Counted from the stretch's first letter, positions 33,721 to 42,884 are shown. The stretch: 64,000 bases of DNA from Paenibacillus polysaccharolyticus (GCF_900102085.1 NZ_FMVM01000014.1:124001-188000), one strand, 5' to 3'. Notes: generated by a model not told the origin, from the letters alone. Numbers and translations are program-made.

Positions 33721-35449
33721 ATTCTTTAATCCTAACCAACATCGCCACCGACTCCACATGCACCGTATGCGGGAACATATCCACCGGAGTGACCTCCACC
33801 GTGTGATAACCTCCATCTTCCAGCACGCGCAGATCGCGTGCCAGCGTACTCGGATTACAGCTCACGTATACCACACGTTCCGGCTTCATCTCAAGGATAG
33901 TATCCAGCAGACGCGGGTCGCAGCCTTTGCGCGGGGGATCAACGACGATGACATCAGCTTCGATGCCTTGTTCCTTCCAGCGAGGGATGACGTCCTCGGA
34001 GGCACCCACTTCGAACTTGACGTTCTTCATCTCGTTCAGCATCGCATTGCTACGCGCATCCTCAATGGCTTCAGGCACAATCTCTACCCCATACACTTGA
34101 TCCGCATGTTGCGCCAGGAAAAGAGAGATCGTTCCGATGCCGCAATACGCATCGATTACGGTTTCTTTGCCGCTCAGTCCAGCGTATTCTACCGTTTTTC
34201 CATACAGCACTTCGGTCTGCACCGGATTGACCTGATAGAACGAACGCGGAGAAATTGCAAATTGCACATCCCCGATAAAATCATAGATTACATCTCGGCC
34301 CCACAAAACACGGGTCTCATCACCGAAAATAACGTTCGTCTGCTTTTTGTTCACGTTCTGGCAGATGCTCGCCACCTGAGGAATCGCTTCGCGGATACTG
34401 CCGATCCACTCGTCTTTATGTTGAATATCCCGGCCATTCGTCACCAGAACGAGCATCATCTCGCCTGTACGGAACGCTTTTTTTACTACGACATGACGCA
34501 GCAGGCCGCGGCCAGTTTCTTCGTTGTATGCACTGATGCCGAGGTGGCTGCCGATCTCCTTCACCTTCGCCACGACTTCGTCATTGTGCTCGTGCTGAAT
34601 AAGACAGGTCTCCATATCGATGATTCGGTGACTTCCTTTGGCATAAAAACCACCTACCAAACCACCTTCGGTTACACCAATCGGCACCTGTGCCTTATTC
34701 CGGTAACGCCACGGCTCGTCCATTCCCATCGTTGGCAGTACACGAATCGCGTGTTCTGTATCTTCTTCACTCATGACACCTTCAAGCCGCAAACGAATGC
34801 GATTACTTTCGTTGGTTTGCACAGTTTGTTCTTCTATCTGTTCATCGAATGGAGATTGTTCCGAATGGTTTGCCTGAGTCTCATCCTCCACCATCACGTT
34901 CAGCTTACCGATCCGCTGCAAATTATCGATCACAAGCTGACGTTTCCACGCCAGTTGGCCAGCGTAGCTCATATGCTGAATCTGACACCCGCCGCATTGA
35001 TCGTAGATCGGACATGGTGCGGATACACGATCTGGACTGGCTTTGACAATCTCAAGCAACTTGGCGTAGCCATATTGCTTCTTGGTTTTCATGACACGCA
35101 CGCGCACAGTTTCTCCAGGAAGAGCACCCTGCACAAATAGTGTATAACCGTCCGCACGGCCTACACCCTCGCCGTCATGATTCATGCCGATGATCTCAAT
35201 GACGGTTTCTTCATTTTTGCTAACGGGCAATCCTTCGATTGGTGCGGATTCACGCGTTCTGCCTTTGGAGCGCACACCAGAAATAGATGCACTGCGTGGC
35301 CGCACCTCTTTACCTGAATGACTTGTAGATGGACGAGTTGATTGCATGGATTGACTTGGCTGACGAGAAGCTGAAGCATTCCCTTTCCCTTGAGGAGCAG
35401 CCGAATTCCGGCGGTTTTTTCCACGACCGCTGCGGTTCGTATTAGACAA
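33719..35449 (-). CDS. rlmD: 23S rRNA (uracil-C5)-methyltransferase RlmD
   Basis: A 576-residue TrmA/RumA-family methyltransferase that methylates C5 of uridine in 23S rRNA (U1939 in E. coli numbering; Firmicute enzymes may modify two sites). After a basic low-complexity N terminus of about 75 residues come a TRAM domain (IEIIGMNHDGEGVGR...), the 4Fe-4S cysteines (CPIYDQCGGCQIQH), the SAM motifs (VIDAYCGIGTISLFL) and the catalytic cysteine region VVYVSCNPSTLARDL. There is an unusual insertion rich in Glu/Gln around residue 185. The start is TTG with AAGAAGTGA upstream. It is monocistronic. Confidence 0.93.
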   Translation of the reverse strand: MSNTNRSGRGKNRRNSAAPQGKGNASASRQPSQSMQSTRPSTSHSGKEVRPRSASISGVRSKGRTRESAPIEGLPVSKNEETVIEIIGMNHDGEGVGRADGYTLFVQGALPGETVRVRVMKTKKQYGYAKLLEIVKASPDRVSAPCPIYDQCGGCQIQHMSYAGQLAWKRQLVIDNLQRIGKLNVMVEDETQANHSEQSPFDEQIEEQTVQTNESNRIRLRLEGVMSEEDTEHAIRVLPTMGMDEPWRYRNKAQVPIGVTEGGLVGGFYAKGSHRIIDMETCLIQHEHNDEVVAKVKEIGSHLGISAYNEETGRGLLRHVVVKKAFRTGEMMLVLVTNGRDIQHKDEWIGSIREAIPQVASICQNVNKKQTNVIFGDETRVLWGRDVIYDFIGDVQFAISPRSFYQVNPVQTEVLYGKTVEYAGLSGKETVIDAYCGIGTISLFLAQHADQVYGVEIVPEAIEDARSNAMLNEMKNVKFEVGASEDVIPRWKEQGIEADVIVVDPPRKGCDPRLLDTILEMKPERVVYVSCNPSTLARDLRVLEDGGYHTVEVTPVDMFPHTVHVESVAMLVRIKE

Positions 35450-35602
35450 CGTACATTCACTTCTTTCTTATATAGTACACCGCCTGCAATGACGGTGAGT
35501 TAAATTAATATGTTGACTGTGTTGCATTGTTGATTGTGTTGATCTGAATCGAGTTCGCTCGAATTGAGCTGATCTGAATTGAGTAACCTAGGCTTTTTAA
35601 AT

Positions 35603-35662
35603 TGTTTCGATCTGTTTCGATCTGTTTCGATCTTTTTACATCTGTTTCGATCTGTTCCGTAA
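35603..35662. repeat. Decamer tandem repeat (TGTTTCGATC)
   Basis: Three exact tandem units at 35603-35632, one degenerate unit, one exact unit at 35643-35652 and one decayed unit. It is downstream of dgkB and upstream of rlmD on the minus strand. Confidence 0.75.
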
Positions 35663-35714
35663 TTTTCATAATCTTAATAAAAAATTTCCTTCTTCACGCC
35701 AAAAATAACGTTCC

Positions 35715-35746
35715 AAAATTCTAACGAATCTCAGAAACGTTATTTC
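35715..35746 (-). repeat. Dispersed repeat, copy at dgkB 3' side
   Basis: On the minus strand this reads GAAATAACGTTTCT, six variable bases, then CGTTAGAATTTT. The copy at 57094-57125 has the same two blocks and the same spacing, and further relatives lie beside it. Confidence 0.75.
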
Positions 35747-35760
35747 ATTGTAACATTTAT

Positions 35761-36645
35761 TTACCGATGGAACAGCTGCAGATGATGCTTTAGATTCGTA
35801 AACGTCGCAGGCAACGTGCCGCCTAGCTCACCGTCCAGATTCAGTTGTACATAACCTGGTGAATTGACTTCCATGTGATCCGTCTGGAAATGAACAACCT
35901 TTTTGTCGTTCAGATGCTCTCCGCGCAGCGCCAAAGTAACAAGACGAATCATATCCGCCAGATTACACTTGCGTACACCAATGACATCGAACAACCCATC
36001 ATCAATGGTTGCCCCCGGAGCCAGCTTCTCGAAGCCGCCAACGGAGTTCGTATTGGCAATGAGGAACAGCATGAATTCATCATGAATTTCTTCCTGGCCA
36101 TTCGCACGAATGATTAATTCCTGCGGGGACAGGCTTGCCATTTTCTCAATCCCCTTCATATAATAGGCCAGTTGCCCGATCATCGTTTTCAAACGACTCG
36201 GTACTTCATAGGTCAATTCGGTTAACGATCCACCGCCGGCGATGTTGATAAAATACCTATCGTTCGCCTTGCCCAGATCCAGAGGGCGCGTCTGCTGCTG
36301 AATAACCAGATCCACATAATCTTCCCACTGTCTCGGAATGCCGAGCGCACGCGCAAAGTCATTGGTCGTCCCCAGAGGAAACACACCCAGTGGAGGGCGA
36401 TTGTCCCGCTCAGCCATACCATTAATGACCTCATATAACGTACCGTCTCCGCCAGCAGCAATAATCATGTCGTATCCGCGTTCAATCGCCAGTTCCGCTT
36501 CCCGGGTCGCATCGCCTTCCCCCGTTGTAGCATGACACGAAGCCTCAATACCGCCTTGATCCAAACGTTGCAAAATATCAGCTAGACGTTTCTTCATTTC
36601 TTCCCGGCCTGAAGTCGGATTATATATTAATCGAGCTCTTTTCAT
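35761..36645 (-). CDS. dgkB: Diacylglycerol kinase, DgkB type
   Basis: A 294-residue soluble lipid kinase that phosphorylates diacylglycerol to phosphatidic acid, recycling the DAG released during lipoteichoic acid synthesis. The family motifs are complete: IYNPTSGRE, AAGGDGTLYEVINGM, PLGTTNDFARALGIPR, YFINIAGGGSLTELTYEVPSRLK and NLDGELGG. The sequence closely follows B. subtilis DgkB as I remember it. The ATG at 36645 has AGGTGG 8 bases upstream and is preferred to the GTG at 36657. Confidence 0.93.
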   Translation of the reverse strand: MKRARLIYNPTSGREEMKKRLADILQRLDQGGIEASCHATTGEGDATREAELAIERGYDMIIAAGGDGTLYEVINGMAERDNRPPLGVFPLGTTNDFARALGIPRQWEDYVDLVIQQQTRPLDLGKANDRYFINIAGGGSLTELTYEVPSRLKTMIGQLAYYMKGIEKMASLSPQELIIRANGQEEIHDEFMLFLIANTNSVGGFEKLAPGATIDDGLFDVIGVRKCNLADMIRLVTLALRGEHLNDKKVVHFQTDHMEVNSPGYVQLNLDGELGGTLPATFTNLKHHLQLFHR

Positions 36646-37184
36646 CTGATACGCCACCTATTCCACATTATCCATGAGTCCGAATGTCCTCATCTTCTTA
36701 CGCTGCATCAGTCCACCAAGGGGCATCATTATAATTAACACAACCATGAACTTTCGTTAATCCTGCCCAAACACTATATATAACTATGCCAGAGGAATGA
36801 CGTCCCATTCCAAAAGCTATTGCTTCTATCATATCATCAAATGTAAAGATGTCCTAGCCTATTCCAGCCGTGACTTTTTCATAAATCCTAATACCAAAAC
36901 TTCCCTACCCTAATAAACATCCAAAGTCATCTTGAAACCGATCTTTCCATCTTCTTTTGCAAAAAAACCACTGATCTTCCATTCTGCCCGCTTGCACCGG
37001 AATTAATCTCCATACTATCTGCTGTCCACAACTAATTATATTATGACAAAAATATACAGCAAATTTACAAATCTCAATATAAAAATATAACCTAAATCAA
37101 TATTTTTCCAGTACCATGGATATACAGAACACATCCATACATAACTGACCTCACTCTACTACGTTTACAAAGGAGAATTGCACA
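36646..37184. other. AT-rich intergenic region
   Basis: Divergent spacer between dgkB and the NLP gene, strongly AT-rich over the last 180 bases. It must contain promoters for both but I could not pick a convincing -35/-10 pair. No coding frame or large inverted repeat is evident. Confidence 0.4.
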
Positions 37185-37910
37185 ATGCAAAAAACCAAAA
37201 AACTGGTACTGATGCTAATGGTTACCCTCCTCGCCTATTTACCGATAGGCACCGTTGCGGAAGCAGCCGTCATTAATCATGACCAGGTCGTCGGTTTTCA
37301 AGAAGTAACACCCGTAACAGCCACGCAAATCACAGCCAAACGTTTTCAACCTTTCCTGAAGGTCTATCATGGATGCGTGCCTTTCCCAGCCGTTGATGCA
37401 CAAGGTAACACCAGCGCAGGTTTGGCAACGTCCGGATCACACAATGGCGGATGCGGCTCCAACCTGGGTCAGGTCTATTCACGTTCTGCTTGGCATAATG
37501 GCGTCTGGGCGATCATGTACGCATGGTACTTCCCTAAAGACAACCCATCTCCGGGATTTGGACATCGGCATGATTGGGAAGGCATCGTCGTATGGGTAGA
37601 CAACCCGGCGGTTGCCAACCCGAAAGTACTCTCGATCGCCTACTCAGGTCACGGGCAATTCACCAAAGTGGCACCAAGCAACAGCAATATGCAGGGCGAT
37701 CATCCGAAAATCTCCTATAATAGCACCTGGCCGCTCAACCACGAGCTTGGTGTAACCAACGTAGTTGGGGGAACTCAGCCGCTAATCGGTTGGGATGATC
37801 TGACTCCAGCTGCACGTAATGCCCTGAATACAACGGACTTTGGCAGCGCCAATGTACCATTTAACGATAACAACTTTGCGAACAATCTGAATAAAGCTTG
37901 GTTTAGATAA
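37185..37910 (+). CDS. Secreted necrosis- and ethylene-inducing (NLP/NPP1) family protein
   Basis: A 241-residue secreted protein. Residues 1-28 are a signal peptide (KKLVLMLMVTLLAYLPIGTVAEA). The NPP1 heptapeptide GHRHDWE is intact, and the conserved Cys pair is present (YHGCVPFP and HNGGCGSN), as in type 1 or related NLPs. In phytopathogens these cytolysins bind plant sphingolipids and permeabilise membranes of dicots; the His, Asp and Glu of the heptapeptide coordinate the metal. In soil Bacillus and Paenibacillus the role is uncertain. The start has AAAGGAG 8 bases upstream. It is a single gene closed by a strong terminator. Confidence 0.9.
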   Translation: MQKTKKLVLMLMVTLLAYLPIGTVAEAAVINHDQVVGFQEVTPVTATQITAKRFQPFLKVYHGCVPFPAVDAQGNTSAGLATSGSHNGGCGSNLGQVYSRSAWHNGVWAIMYAWYFPKDNPSPGFGHRHDWEGIVVWVDNPAVANPKVLSIAYSGHGQFTKVAPSNSNMQGDHPKISYNSTWPLNHELGVTNVVGGTQPLIGWDDLTPAARNALNTTDFGSANVPFNDNNFANNLNKAWFR

Positions 37911-37935
37911 TGGTTAGATCATGGATTCACACAAA

Positions 37936-37961
37936 AAAACCACGCTCTAGAGCGTGGTTTT
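37936..37961. terminator. Bidirectional intrinsic terminator
   Basis: AAACCACGCTCTAGAGCGTGGTTT is a perfect palindrome flanked by A- and T-runs, shared by the converging NLP and CbiX-like genes. Confidence 0.85.
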
Positions 37962-38021
37962 ACGTTATGCACAAATAGAAGATTCTATTTATAACTTCAA
38001 TCTTTAAATCTTAAACTGACT

Positions 38022-38801
38022 TCAATCTTCAACCTCATCACACTTCTTCAGCAAAAACTGAATCTGGCGCTCCAGCCACTGCCCAAGCAAAGGATGAGGC
38101 AACAACGTTTCCCCACTATATGCATATTCCAACTCTTTAAGTCGACCTGGAATAACATGCTGGGTAAAATAACCGGCACTCAAAAACAGCGGTGCCACAA
38201 TGACGCGACTGCCACGCTCTTCGGACCAGTATTTCGCCTTGTCATATACACTTTCCGGATTAAGCAATGCATAGTCTGTATGAGCGACTCCACTGATTTG
38301 CTGCACTCGTTCCGCAAGCGAAGAAATCCCTGCTTCCCAACGCTGGCGGAATCCATCGTGGATACTGCCATGTCCGACAAGCAGAATCGTTTCCTGCTCA
38401 GGTTGCTCTGATAATGACCGAACCTTGTCCCATACCATCACTGCAATATCAGGATCATTATCTACTGGATAGCCAAAATGTACCCGCGCCCTCACCTCAA
38501 ATGGTTCAAGATCGGTTTCACGCTCAGGTGCATCCTTCGCCCCAATCGCATATTCGATCTCATCCACATGGGTGCTACCAGAGGAAACAAACAACGGTAC
38601 AACCAACAAATCGGTTACACCTTGCGCCTCCAGTCGGTTAATACCGTCCTGAATTAAACGCCCATCCACCAATTCCAGAAATCCAGCTTCAACGGGTAAC
38701 GGATCAGGCAGATTCAACCGGGAAATCGCGTCATCGACGGATTCCACCCAGGTTTTCTCCTGAGAACCGTGACTAATGATGAGTACACCCGGCTTCTTCA
38801 T
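38022..38801 (-). CDS. CbiX/SirB-like sirohydrochlorin chelatase family protein
   Basis: A 259-residue two-repeat protein of the CbiX type. Each half starts with a strand and HGS motif (VLIISHGSQEKTWVES and ILLVGHGSIHDGFRQRWE), and metal-ligand histidines occur in VSSGSTHVDEIEYA and LSAGYFTQHVIP. The family inserts Co2+, Fe2+ or Ni2+ into sirohydrochlorin for cobalamin, siroheme or related cofactors. No other tetrapyrrole gene is nearby, so the metal is uncertain. It starts 3 bases after the yerC stop and is in one operon with it. Confidence 0.82.
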   Translation of the reverse strand: MKKPGVLIISHGSQEKTWVESVDDAISRLNLPDPLPVEAGFLELVDGRLIQDGINRLEAQGVTDLLVVPLFVSSGSTHVDEIEYAIGAKDAPERETDLEPFEVRARVHFGYPVDNDPDIAVMVWDKVRSLSEQPEQETILLVGHGSIHDGFRQRWEAGISSLAERVQQISGVAHTDYALLNPESVYDKAKYWSEERGSRVIVAPLFLSAGYFTQHVIPGRLKELEYAYSGETLLPHPLLGQWLERQIQFLLKKCDEVED

Positions 38802-38804
38802 GAC

Positions 38805-39095
38805 TTAGCGCCCCAGGCGTTCCAGCGTCATTTTATAACCGTCGTTCCCGTAATTCAGACAACGTTTAACACGCGAAATTGTAGCCGTGCTCGCGCCCGT
38901 CTCTGCTTCAATCTGGTTATACGTGTTGCCTTTGCCAAGCATACGTGCTACTTCCAGCCGCTGGGACATGGATTGAATCTCGTTCACTGTGCAGAGGTCA
39001 TCAAAAAAGACATAACACTCTTCAATATCCTTAAGTGTCAGGATTGCCTCAAATAGTTGTTCAATGCTTTTATCATTTAGCTTTTTCAGCTGCAT
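38805..39095 (-). CDS. yerC: YerC/YecD family TrpR-related protein
   Basis: A 96-residue DNA-binding protein. The TrpR-like helix-turn-helix is LCTVNEIQSMSQRLEVARML followed by GNTYNQIEAETGASTATISRVKRCLNYG. Length and sequence match the small YerC family conserved in Bacilli, whose target genes are poorly known. It is the first gene of a two-gene unit with the CbiX-like gene. Confidence 0.9.
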   Translation of the reverse strand: MQLKKLNDKSIEQLFEAILTLKDIEECYVFFDDLCTVNEIQSMSQRLEVARMLGKGNTYNQIEAETGASTATISRVKRCLNYGNDGYKMTLERLGR

Positions 39096-39569
39096 TTTAT
39101 CATCATCCCCTAGCGGTTACTGTGTACATCCATTGTACCTAGCCTGAGTTGGTATTTCAAGCGTTAACGATTTCACGCACTACAGAACAAAAACACATGT
39201 TACCGCTTACAAAACATACTATTGTCCTCCAGAGGCGGACAACGAGCATAAAAACTGCGATAATCGCCCCTTTAGGGGGAACATTTCCGATTATTTATCT
39301 AGGATTTTATACCTGTAAATTGTTACAAATTTGTGTCCGAAATTCATTTTTCTTCCTGAAAACCATCTTATAAACGCCGGCATGACTTGCGCCCATTTCC
39401 GCAAATATCCCGTTTTCCGTGATACCCGCCTACGCCGCCTCTCCGCGAATGACATACAGTATATCAAAAGGGAGTTCCACCCTGCTTGTTGTACCATGAT
39501 TTTTACAGGATTGATTTCTCGGTGGAACGCAATTCCGAAAAATCTAATATAGAAGGAACGTGATCGTTC
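39096..39569. other. Divergent intergenic region
   Basis: Spacer between yerC (leftward) and the VrrA/YqfQ-like gene (rightward). A small CCCC-TTTA-GGGG hairpin lies near 39268-39280 and a GAACG...CGTTC repeat just before the right-hand start codon. No gene is evident. Confidence 0.4.
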
Positions 39570-40205
39570 ATGCCACAGCATTACTATCATCGCCCGCCAG
39601 GAACACGACAACGTCCGGCTCCTCAAGGCCAGCAGCAGGCTCGCACCTCAGCTTATGCACCGTATGGAAATGTGCCACGCTCTCTCAATGAAGCCCAGAT
39701 CCAGCCGATGTACCCCGGAGTTCATCCGACTTACCCGGGCTTCGCCGAGGTTGAAGCCTCCGGTCTTGTGCCCTATGGGCAGGGCGCACCCAGCGGAGGA
39801 CTTTATGGAAGCGACGTCGTGCCCGTTACTCCAGTCGTTCCGGCTCAAACACCTGCCTCTTCAGGCAGCTCAGGCTTTTCCCTTGCCAACTTAGGTGAGT
39901 TAAAAGGCATGATTGACCGCTTCGGCGGCATTGACGGCATTATGAGCGGCGTGGCCAAAATGCAAAAGGTCGTCGGCGGTATTCAGCAGATGGCCCCGAT
40001 GATGAAACTGGTGATGGGCATTCTGCCTTTTGGAAAAAATAAAAACAGTAGCAGCGAAGCCGACGCTGATTATGAAGAATACTCGAAACCTCGCCCGCGC
40101 AAACGCCGCAAAAAAACGACAGGTACACAGCGGAAACGCACCTCTTCCCCAGCGCGCCGGAAAAACGCAACATCCAAACCGCGTCCCAAAAGACGCAAAA
40201 GTTAA
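39570..40205 (+). CDS. VrrA/YqfQ-like low-complexity protein
   Basis: A 211-residue protein of biased composition. Residues 1-100 are rich in Pro, Gln, Ala and Gly. Residues about 100-155 form a small conserved block (LGELKGMIDRFGGIDGIMSG, KMQKVVGGIQQMAPMMKLVMG). The C terminus is a very basic tail (KPRPRKRRKKT...PKRRKS). The middle block resembles the YqfQ/VrrA family of Bacilli, where the tail may bind nucleic acid or the spore surface; function is unknown. The start has GAAGGAA upstream. Confidence 0.65.
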   Translation: MPQHYYHRPPGTRQRPAPQGQQQARTSAYAPYGNVPRSLNEAQIQPMYPGVHPTYPGFAEVEASGLVPYGQGAPSGGLYGSDVVPVTPVVPAQTPASSGSSGFSLANLGELKGMIDRFGGIDGIMSGVAKMQKVVGGIQQMAPMMKLVMGILPFGKNKNSSSEADADYEEYSKPRPRKRRKKTTGTQRKRTSSPARRKNATSKPRPKRRKS

Positions 40206-40331
40206 CTCTATTCAGGCACTCCCCTTACGAAGGCGGGTGCCTTAACCTTTTTGAACAACTAAAAAGCAAGAACTTATGTTCTTATTCTGGAAAATGGGGT
40301 ATACTAGAGACTACATATAAGGAGGCAGACC

Positions 40332-41420
40332 ATGGAACTGTTCAAAGATAAATATACACCTGCTCTCATTGATCGAACCGCCAATCAGTTGCATCAATTC
40401 TATCCAGATTTACAAACACAGCGATTCCGCGAACTGGTTTTCGCTGAAGGCTGGGAAGCGCTGGAGTTCAAGGCAAGGATACGCCGAATTACGGAATCTT
40501 TGACCCATGTTCTGCCCGCCGATTACGAACAAGCCTTACATATCCTTGAACAGGCAGCTCCACAGTTGCGCGGGGTTGAGTACCTTTTTGTGCCTGATTT
40601 CATTGAAGTGAATGGACTTGCCCCCGAAAACTACGAGTTATCGATGAAATATCTTAAGGTATTCACACCTTATTCAAGTTCTGAATTTGCGGTGCGCCCG
40701 TTCATCCAGCGTTACCCGCTTAAGACGTTGAAACAGTTGATGGAATGGACAGAAAGCAGTGACGAGCATATTCGCAGGCTTGCTAGCGAAGGCAGTCGCC
40801 CTCGTTTGCCATGGGGAGCCAAGCTTGGGGATTTGATCGTTGATCCGACGCCCGCGCTTCCGATTCTGCATACACTCAGGCAGGATGAATCCCTCTATGT
40901 ACGAAAAAGTGTAGCGAATCATCTGAACGATATTTCCAAGGATCACCCTGATCTTGTTCTCGACTTAGCTCAAGCTTGGTACGGTCAGAACGCGCATACC
41001 GACTGGATTATCCGCCACGCAAGTCGTTCGCTGCTGAAGAAGGGGCACCCTGTTGCACTGAGCCTGTTCGGCTATCACAAGCAGGAGGCTGTTCATATTG
41101 AAAACCTGAAGCTGGATCGGGAGCAGATTGCTACGGGAGAGGATCTTCATTTTTCATTCGATGTGGTGAATACGAGCGGCGAACCGCAGATGCTGAGGCT
41201 TGAATATGAGATTGGTTATATGAAGGCTAACGGCAAACAGGCACCCAAACGCTTTAAGTGCTCGGACAAGATGTATGCCAGTGGTCGCAGTACCGTCAAT
41301 ACCAAACAATCATTCAAACTCATTACGACACGGAAATATTACGCAGGGCTGCATACGCTCACGATCGTTGTGAACGGGCAAAATACGGAATCCGCTTCTT
41401 TTGTGCTTACGTTAGACTGA
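40332..41420 (+). CDS. DNA alkylation repair (AlkD/HEAT-like) family protein
   Basis: A 362-residue protein. Residues 1-240 are helical HEAT-like repeats of the DNA alkylation repair family (FRELVFAEGWEALEFKARIR, HIRRLASEGSRPRLPWG, DESLYVRKSVANHLNDISK, DWIIRHASRSLLKKGHP). AlkD-like glycosylases remove bulky alkylated bases without base flipping. Residues about 250-362 form an extra beta-sandwich-like domain (LHFSFDVVNTSGEPQMLRLEYEIGY), common to one subgroup. The start has AGGAGG 8 bases upstream. It is monocistronic and ends at a strong terminator. Confidence 0.85.
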   Translation: MELFKDKYTPALIDRTANQLHQFYPDLQTQRFRELVFAEGWEALEFKARIRRITESLTHVLPADYEQALHILEQAAPQLRGVEYLFVPDFIEVNGLAPENYELSMKYLKVFTPYSSSEFAVRPFIQRYPLKTLKQLMEWTESSDEHIRRLASEGSRPRLPWGAKLGDLIVDPTPALPILHTLRQDESLYVRKSVANHLNDISKDHPDLVLDLAQAWYGQNAHTDWIIRHASRSLLKKGHPVALSLFGYHKQEAVHIENLKLDREQIATGEDLHFSFDVVNTSGEPQMLRLEYEIGYMKANGKQAPKRFKCSDKMYASGRSTVNTKQSFKLITTRKYYAGLHTLTIVVNGQNTESASFVLTLD

Positions 41421-41511
41421 ACTTCGAAATGGAAATTTCACTTTAGTTATGCACAAGTCTCTATGATTGAATCACTTATGCACATGTGGATAGAAGAATA
41501 GACAGAGAATA

Positions 41512-41582
41512 GCCGTCAGGCAACAAACAACCTTGGGAGCAACGGATTTCGTGTTCCGCAAGGTTCGCCTGACGGCCTTTTT
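41512..41582. terminator. Intrinsic terminator between convergent genes
   Basis: GCCGTCAGGC (41512-41521) pairs with GCCTGACGGC (41567-41576), with a nested CCTTG/CAAGG stem, followed by CTTTTTCTC. It lies between the AlkD-like gene and corA. Confidence 0.8.
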
Positions 41583-41606
41583 CTCTTTATTATCAAGTTA
41601 TCCTGT

Positions 41607-42566
41607 TTATTTAAACCAGCCGCGCTTCACAAACCAGGCCACCATACAGCCTCCAAGGACAAACATCAGCAATAACACAGCACCGTAACCATACCTCCAC
41701 TGAAGCTCCGGCATATGGGCGAAGTTCATGCCGTAGATACCTGCAATTAGAGTGAGTGGCATAAATACCGTCGTAATGACCGTCAGTGTTTTCATAATCT
41801 GATTCATTCGATTCGAATTCAGTGAGATATAGCTATCGCGCAAGTCTGCCGTCATCTCCCGATCGGCTTCGATCATATCCGTCAGTTTGAGCAGGTGGTC
41901 ATAAATATCGGTAAAATATGCCGTATGTTCCCCTGTTCGCTGTACATGTTGCGAATTAATGACCCGGTAGAGCAGATCCCGCATAGGGACAACAGTGCGT
42001 CTAAGCTTCAGGAGTCGACTACGCAGGTCAAACACCTGATTCATCAATTCTTCTACAGACTCCTGACCGCCCCGATTTTCCAGTTCAGCCAGTTCATCCT
42101 CGATGGAAAATAGCGATGGAAAATAATGATCGACCAGTTTGTCCATCACTGTATAAGCTGCCGCCACCGGCCCTCTTGCCCAGATGGTACGCTCATGCGC
42201 GTGTTTCAGCAGTCTGTCCCAGGCTTCGTCCACTTCTTCCAATCTTCCATGATGGAATGACACCAAAAAGTTCTGTCCCAGGAACAGATCTACCTCTTCT
42301 GCCTCAAGCGTGGCTGGATTCAGCGCATGTAACACAAGAAACTGCAGATTCTCATAATAATCCAGCTTGGGACGTTGCAATACATGCAGACAGTCTTCAA
42401 TGGCAAGTGGGTGAAAATGAAAATATGTATCCAGTAGCCGACTTTCTTCTTCGGTAGGCTGGTTGAAATCTGCCCATACCCAGGCATAATCGTTTAAATC
42501 CAGCTGTTCAAGCGGCATATTCACCGTGACTTGATGATCCCGTGTAATCGCAAGTGTACGAATCAT
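41607..42566 (-). CDS. corA: CorA family magnesium/divalent cation transporter
   Basis: A 319-residue CorA channel. Two C-terminal membrane helices surround the signature YGMNF and a following acidic loop (HMPELQWRYG); the cytoplasmic funnel occupies the N-terminal 250 residues (FHPLAIEDCLHVLQRPKLDYY). It imports Mg2+ or related cations as a pentamer. The start has AAGGACGTGG upstream. It is monocistronic; a terminator lies upstream at 42633-42651. Confidence 0.92.
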   Translation of the reverse strand: MIRTLAITRDHQVTVNMPLEQLDLNDYAWVWADFNQPTEEESRLLDTYFHFHPLAIEDCLHVLQRPKLDYYENLQFLVLHALNPATLEAEEVDLFLGQNFLVSFHHGRLEEVDEAWDRLLKHAHERTIWARGPVAAAYTVMDKLVDHYFPSLFSIEDELAELENRGGQESVEELMNQVFDLRSRLLKLRRTVVPMRDLLYRVINSQHVQRTGEHTAYFTDIYDHLLKLTDMIEADREMTADLRDSYISLNSNRMNQIMKTLTVITTVFMPLTLIAGIYGMNFAHMPELQWRYGYGAVLLLMFVLGGCMVAWFVKRGWFK

Positions 42567-42632
42567 GGATTAGACCACGTCCTTGTCTCTTATCGAAGTT
42601 CTGATTTCATTGTATACTATGAAAAACAAAAA

Positions 42633-42651
42633 AAGCCAACCCTGTTGGCTT
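42633..42651 (-). terminator. Intrinsic terminator downstream of pit
   Basis: AAGCCAAC pairs with GTTGGCTT over a CCT loop. On the minus strand it is followed by TTTTTTGTTT. Confidence 0.75.
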
Positions 42652-42663
42652 CTCTCATTTCCC

Positions 42664-42812
42664 CTATCCACAGTTCCCTGTATCCACAGGAAGGTTTCTT
42701 TTGGTTTATCATTCCACGGATGGCTATCCACATATCCAGCCTGTCCACATCTTCGTGCACAGGCATTTCTTCAACTCATTGTATATTTATCCACATATCC
42801 CGATATTCACAT
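42664..42812. promoter_or_regulatory. Cluster of DnaA-box-like nonamers
   Basis: All in plus orientation: CTATCCACA (42664), GTATCCACA (42680), CTATCCACA (42724), CTGTCCACA (42741), TTATCCACA (42787, perfect consensus) and ATATTCACA (42803). Irregular spacing of 16-60 bases. It lies downstream of pit. Such clusters can bind DnaA; no replication gene is nearby. Confidence 0.5.
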
Positions 42813-42884
42813 CGTTATGAACAGGTTCGTCCTTCACTTACTGTATCCGATCCATGGATACCCGGCCCTTCTGTTGACAACTAT

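Larger units (their letters stand above)
35450..35760. other. Intergenic region with tandem and dispersed repeats
   Basis: Between dgkB and rlmD. It holds two copies of a CTGATCTGAAT-type stretch (35540-35585), a tract of degenerate decamers based on TGTTTCGATC (35603-35662), and one copy of a dispersed 32-bp repeat (35715-35746) that recurs at 57 kb. No coding capacity is evident. Confidence 0.6.
42567..42884. other. Intergenic region with DnaA-box-like cluster
   Basis: Between corA and pit. It contains the pit terminator (42633-42651) and then six or so ATCCACA-type nonamers between 42664 and 42812, including one perfect TTATCCACA. No gene is present. Confidence 0.55.

Noticed and set aside
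33758..35140. A 460-codon plus-strand open frame
   Set aside because: It lies fully antisense to rlmD, whose product has all expected motifs. The antisense translation is His/Arg-rich and has no domain.
42567..42884. A replication origin at the DnaA-box cluster
   Set aside because: No dnaA, dnaN or rep gene is nearby, and no AT-rich unwinding element is apparent next to the boxes.
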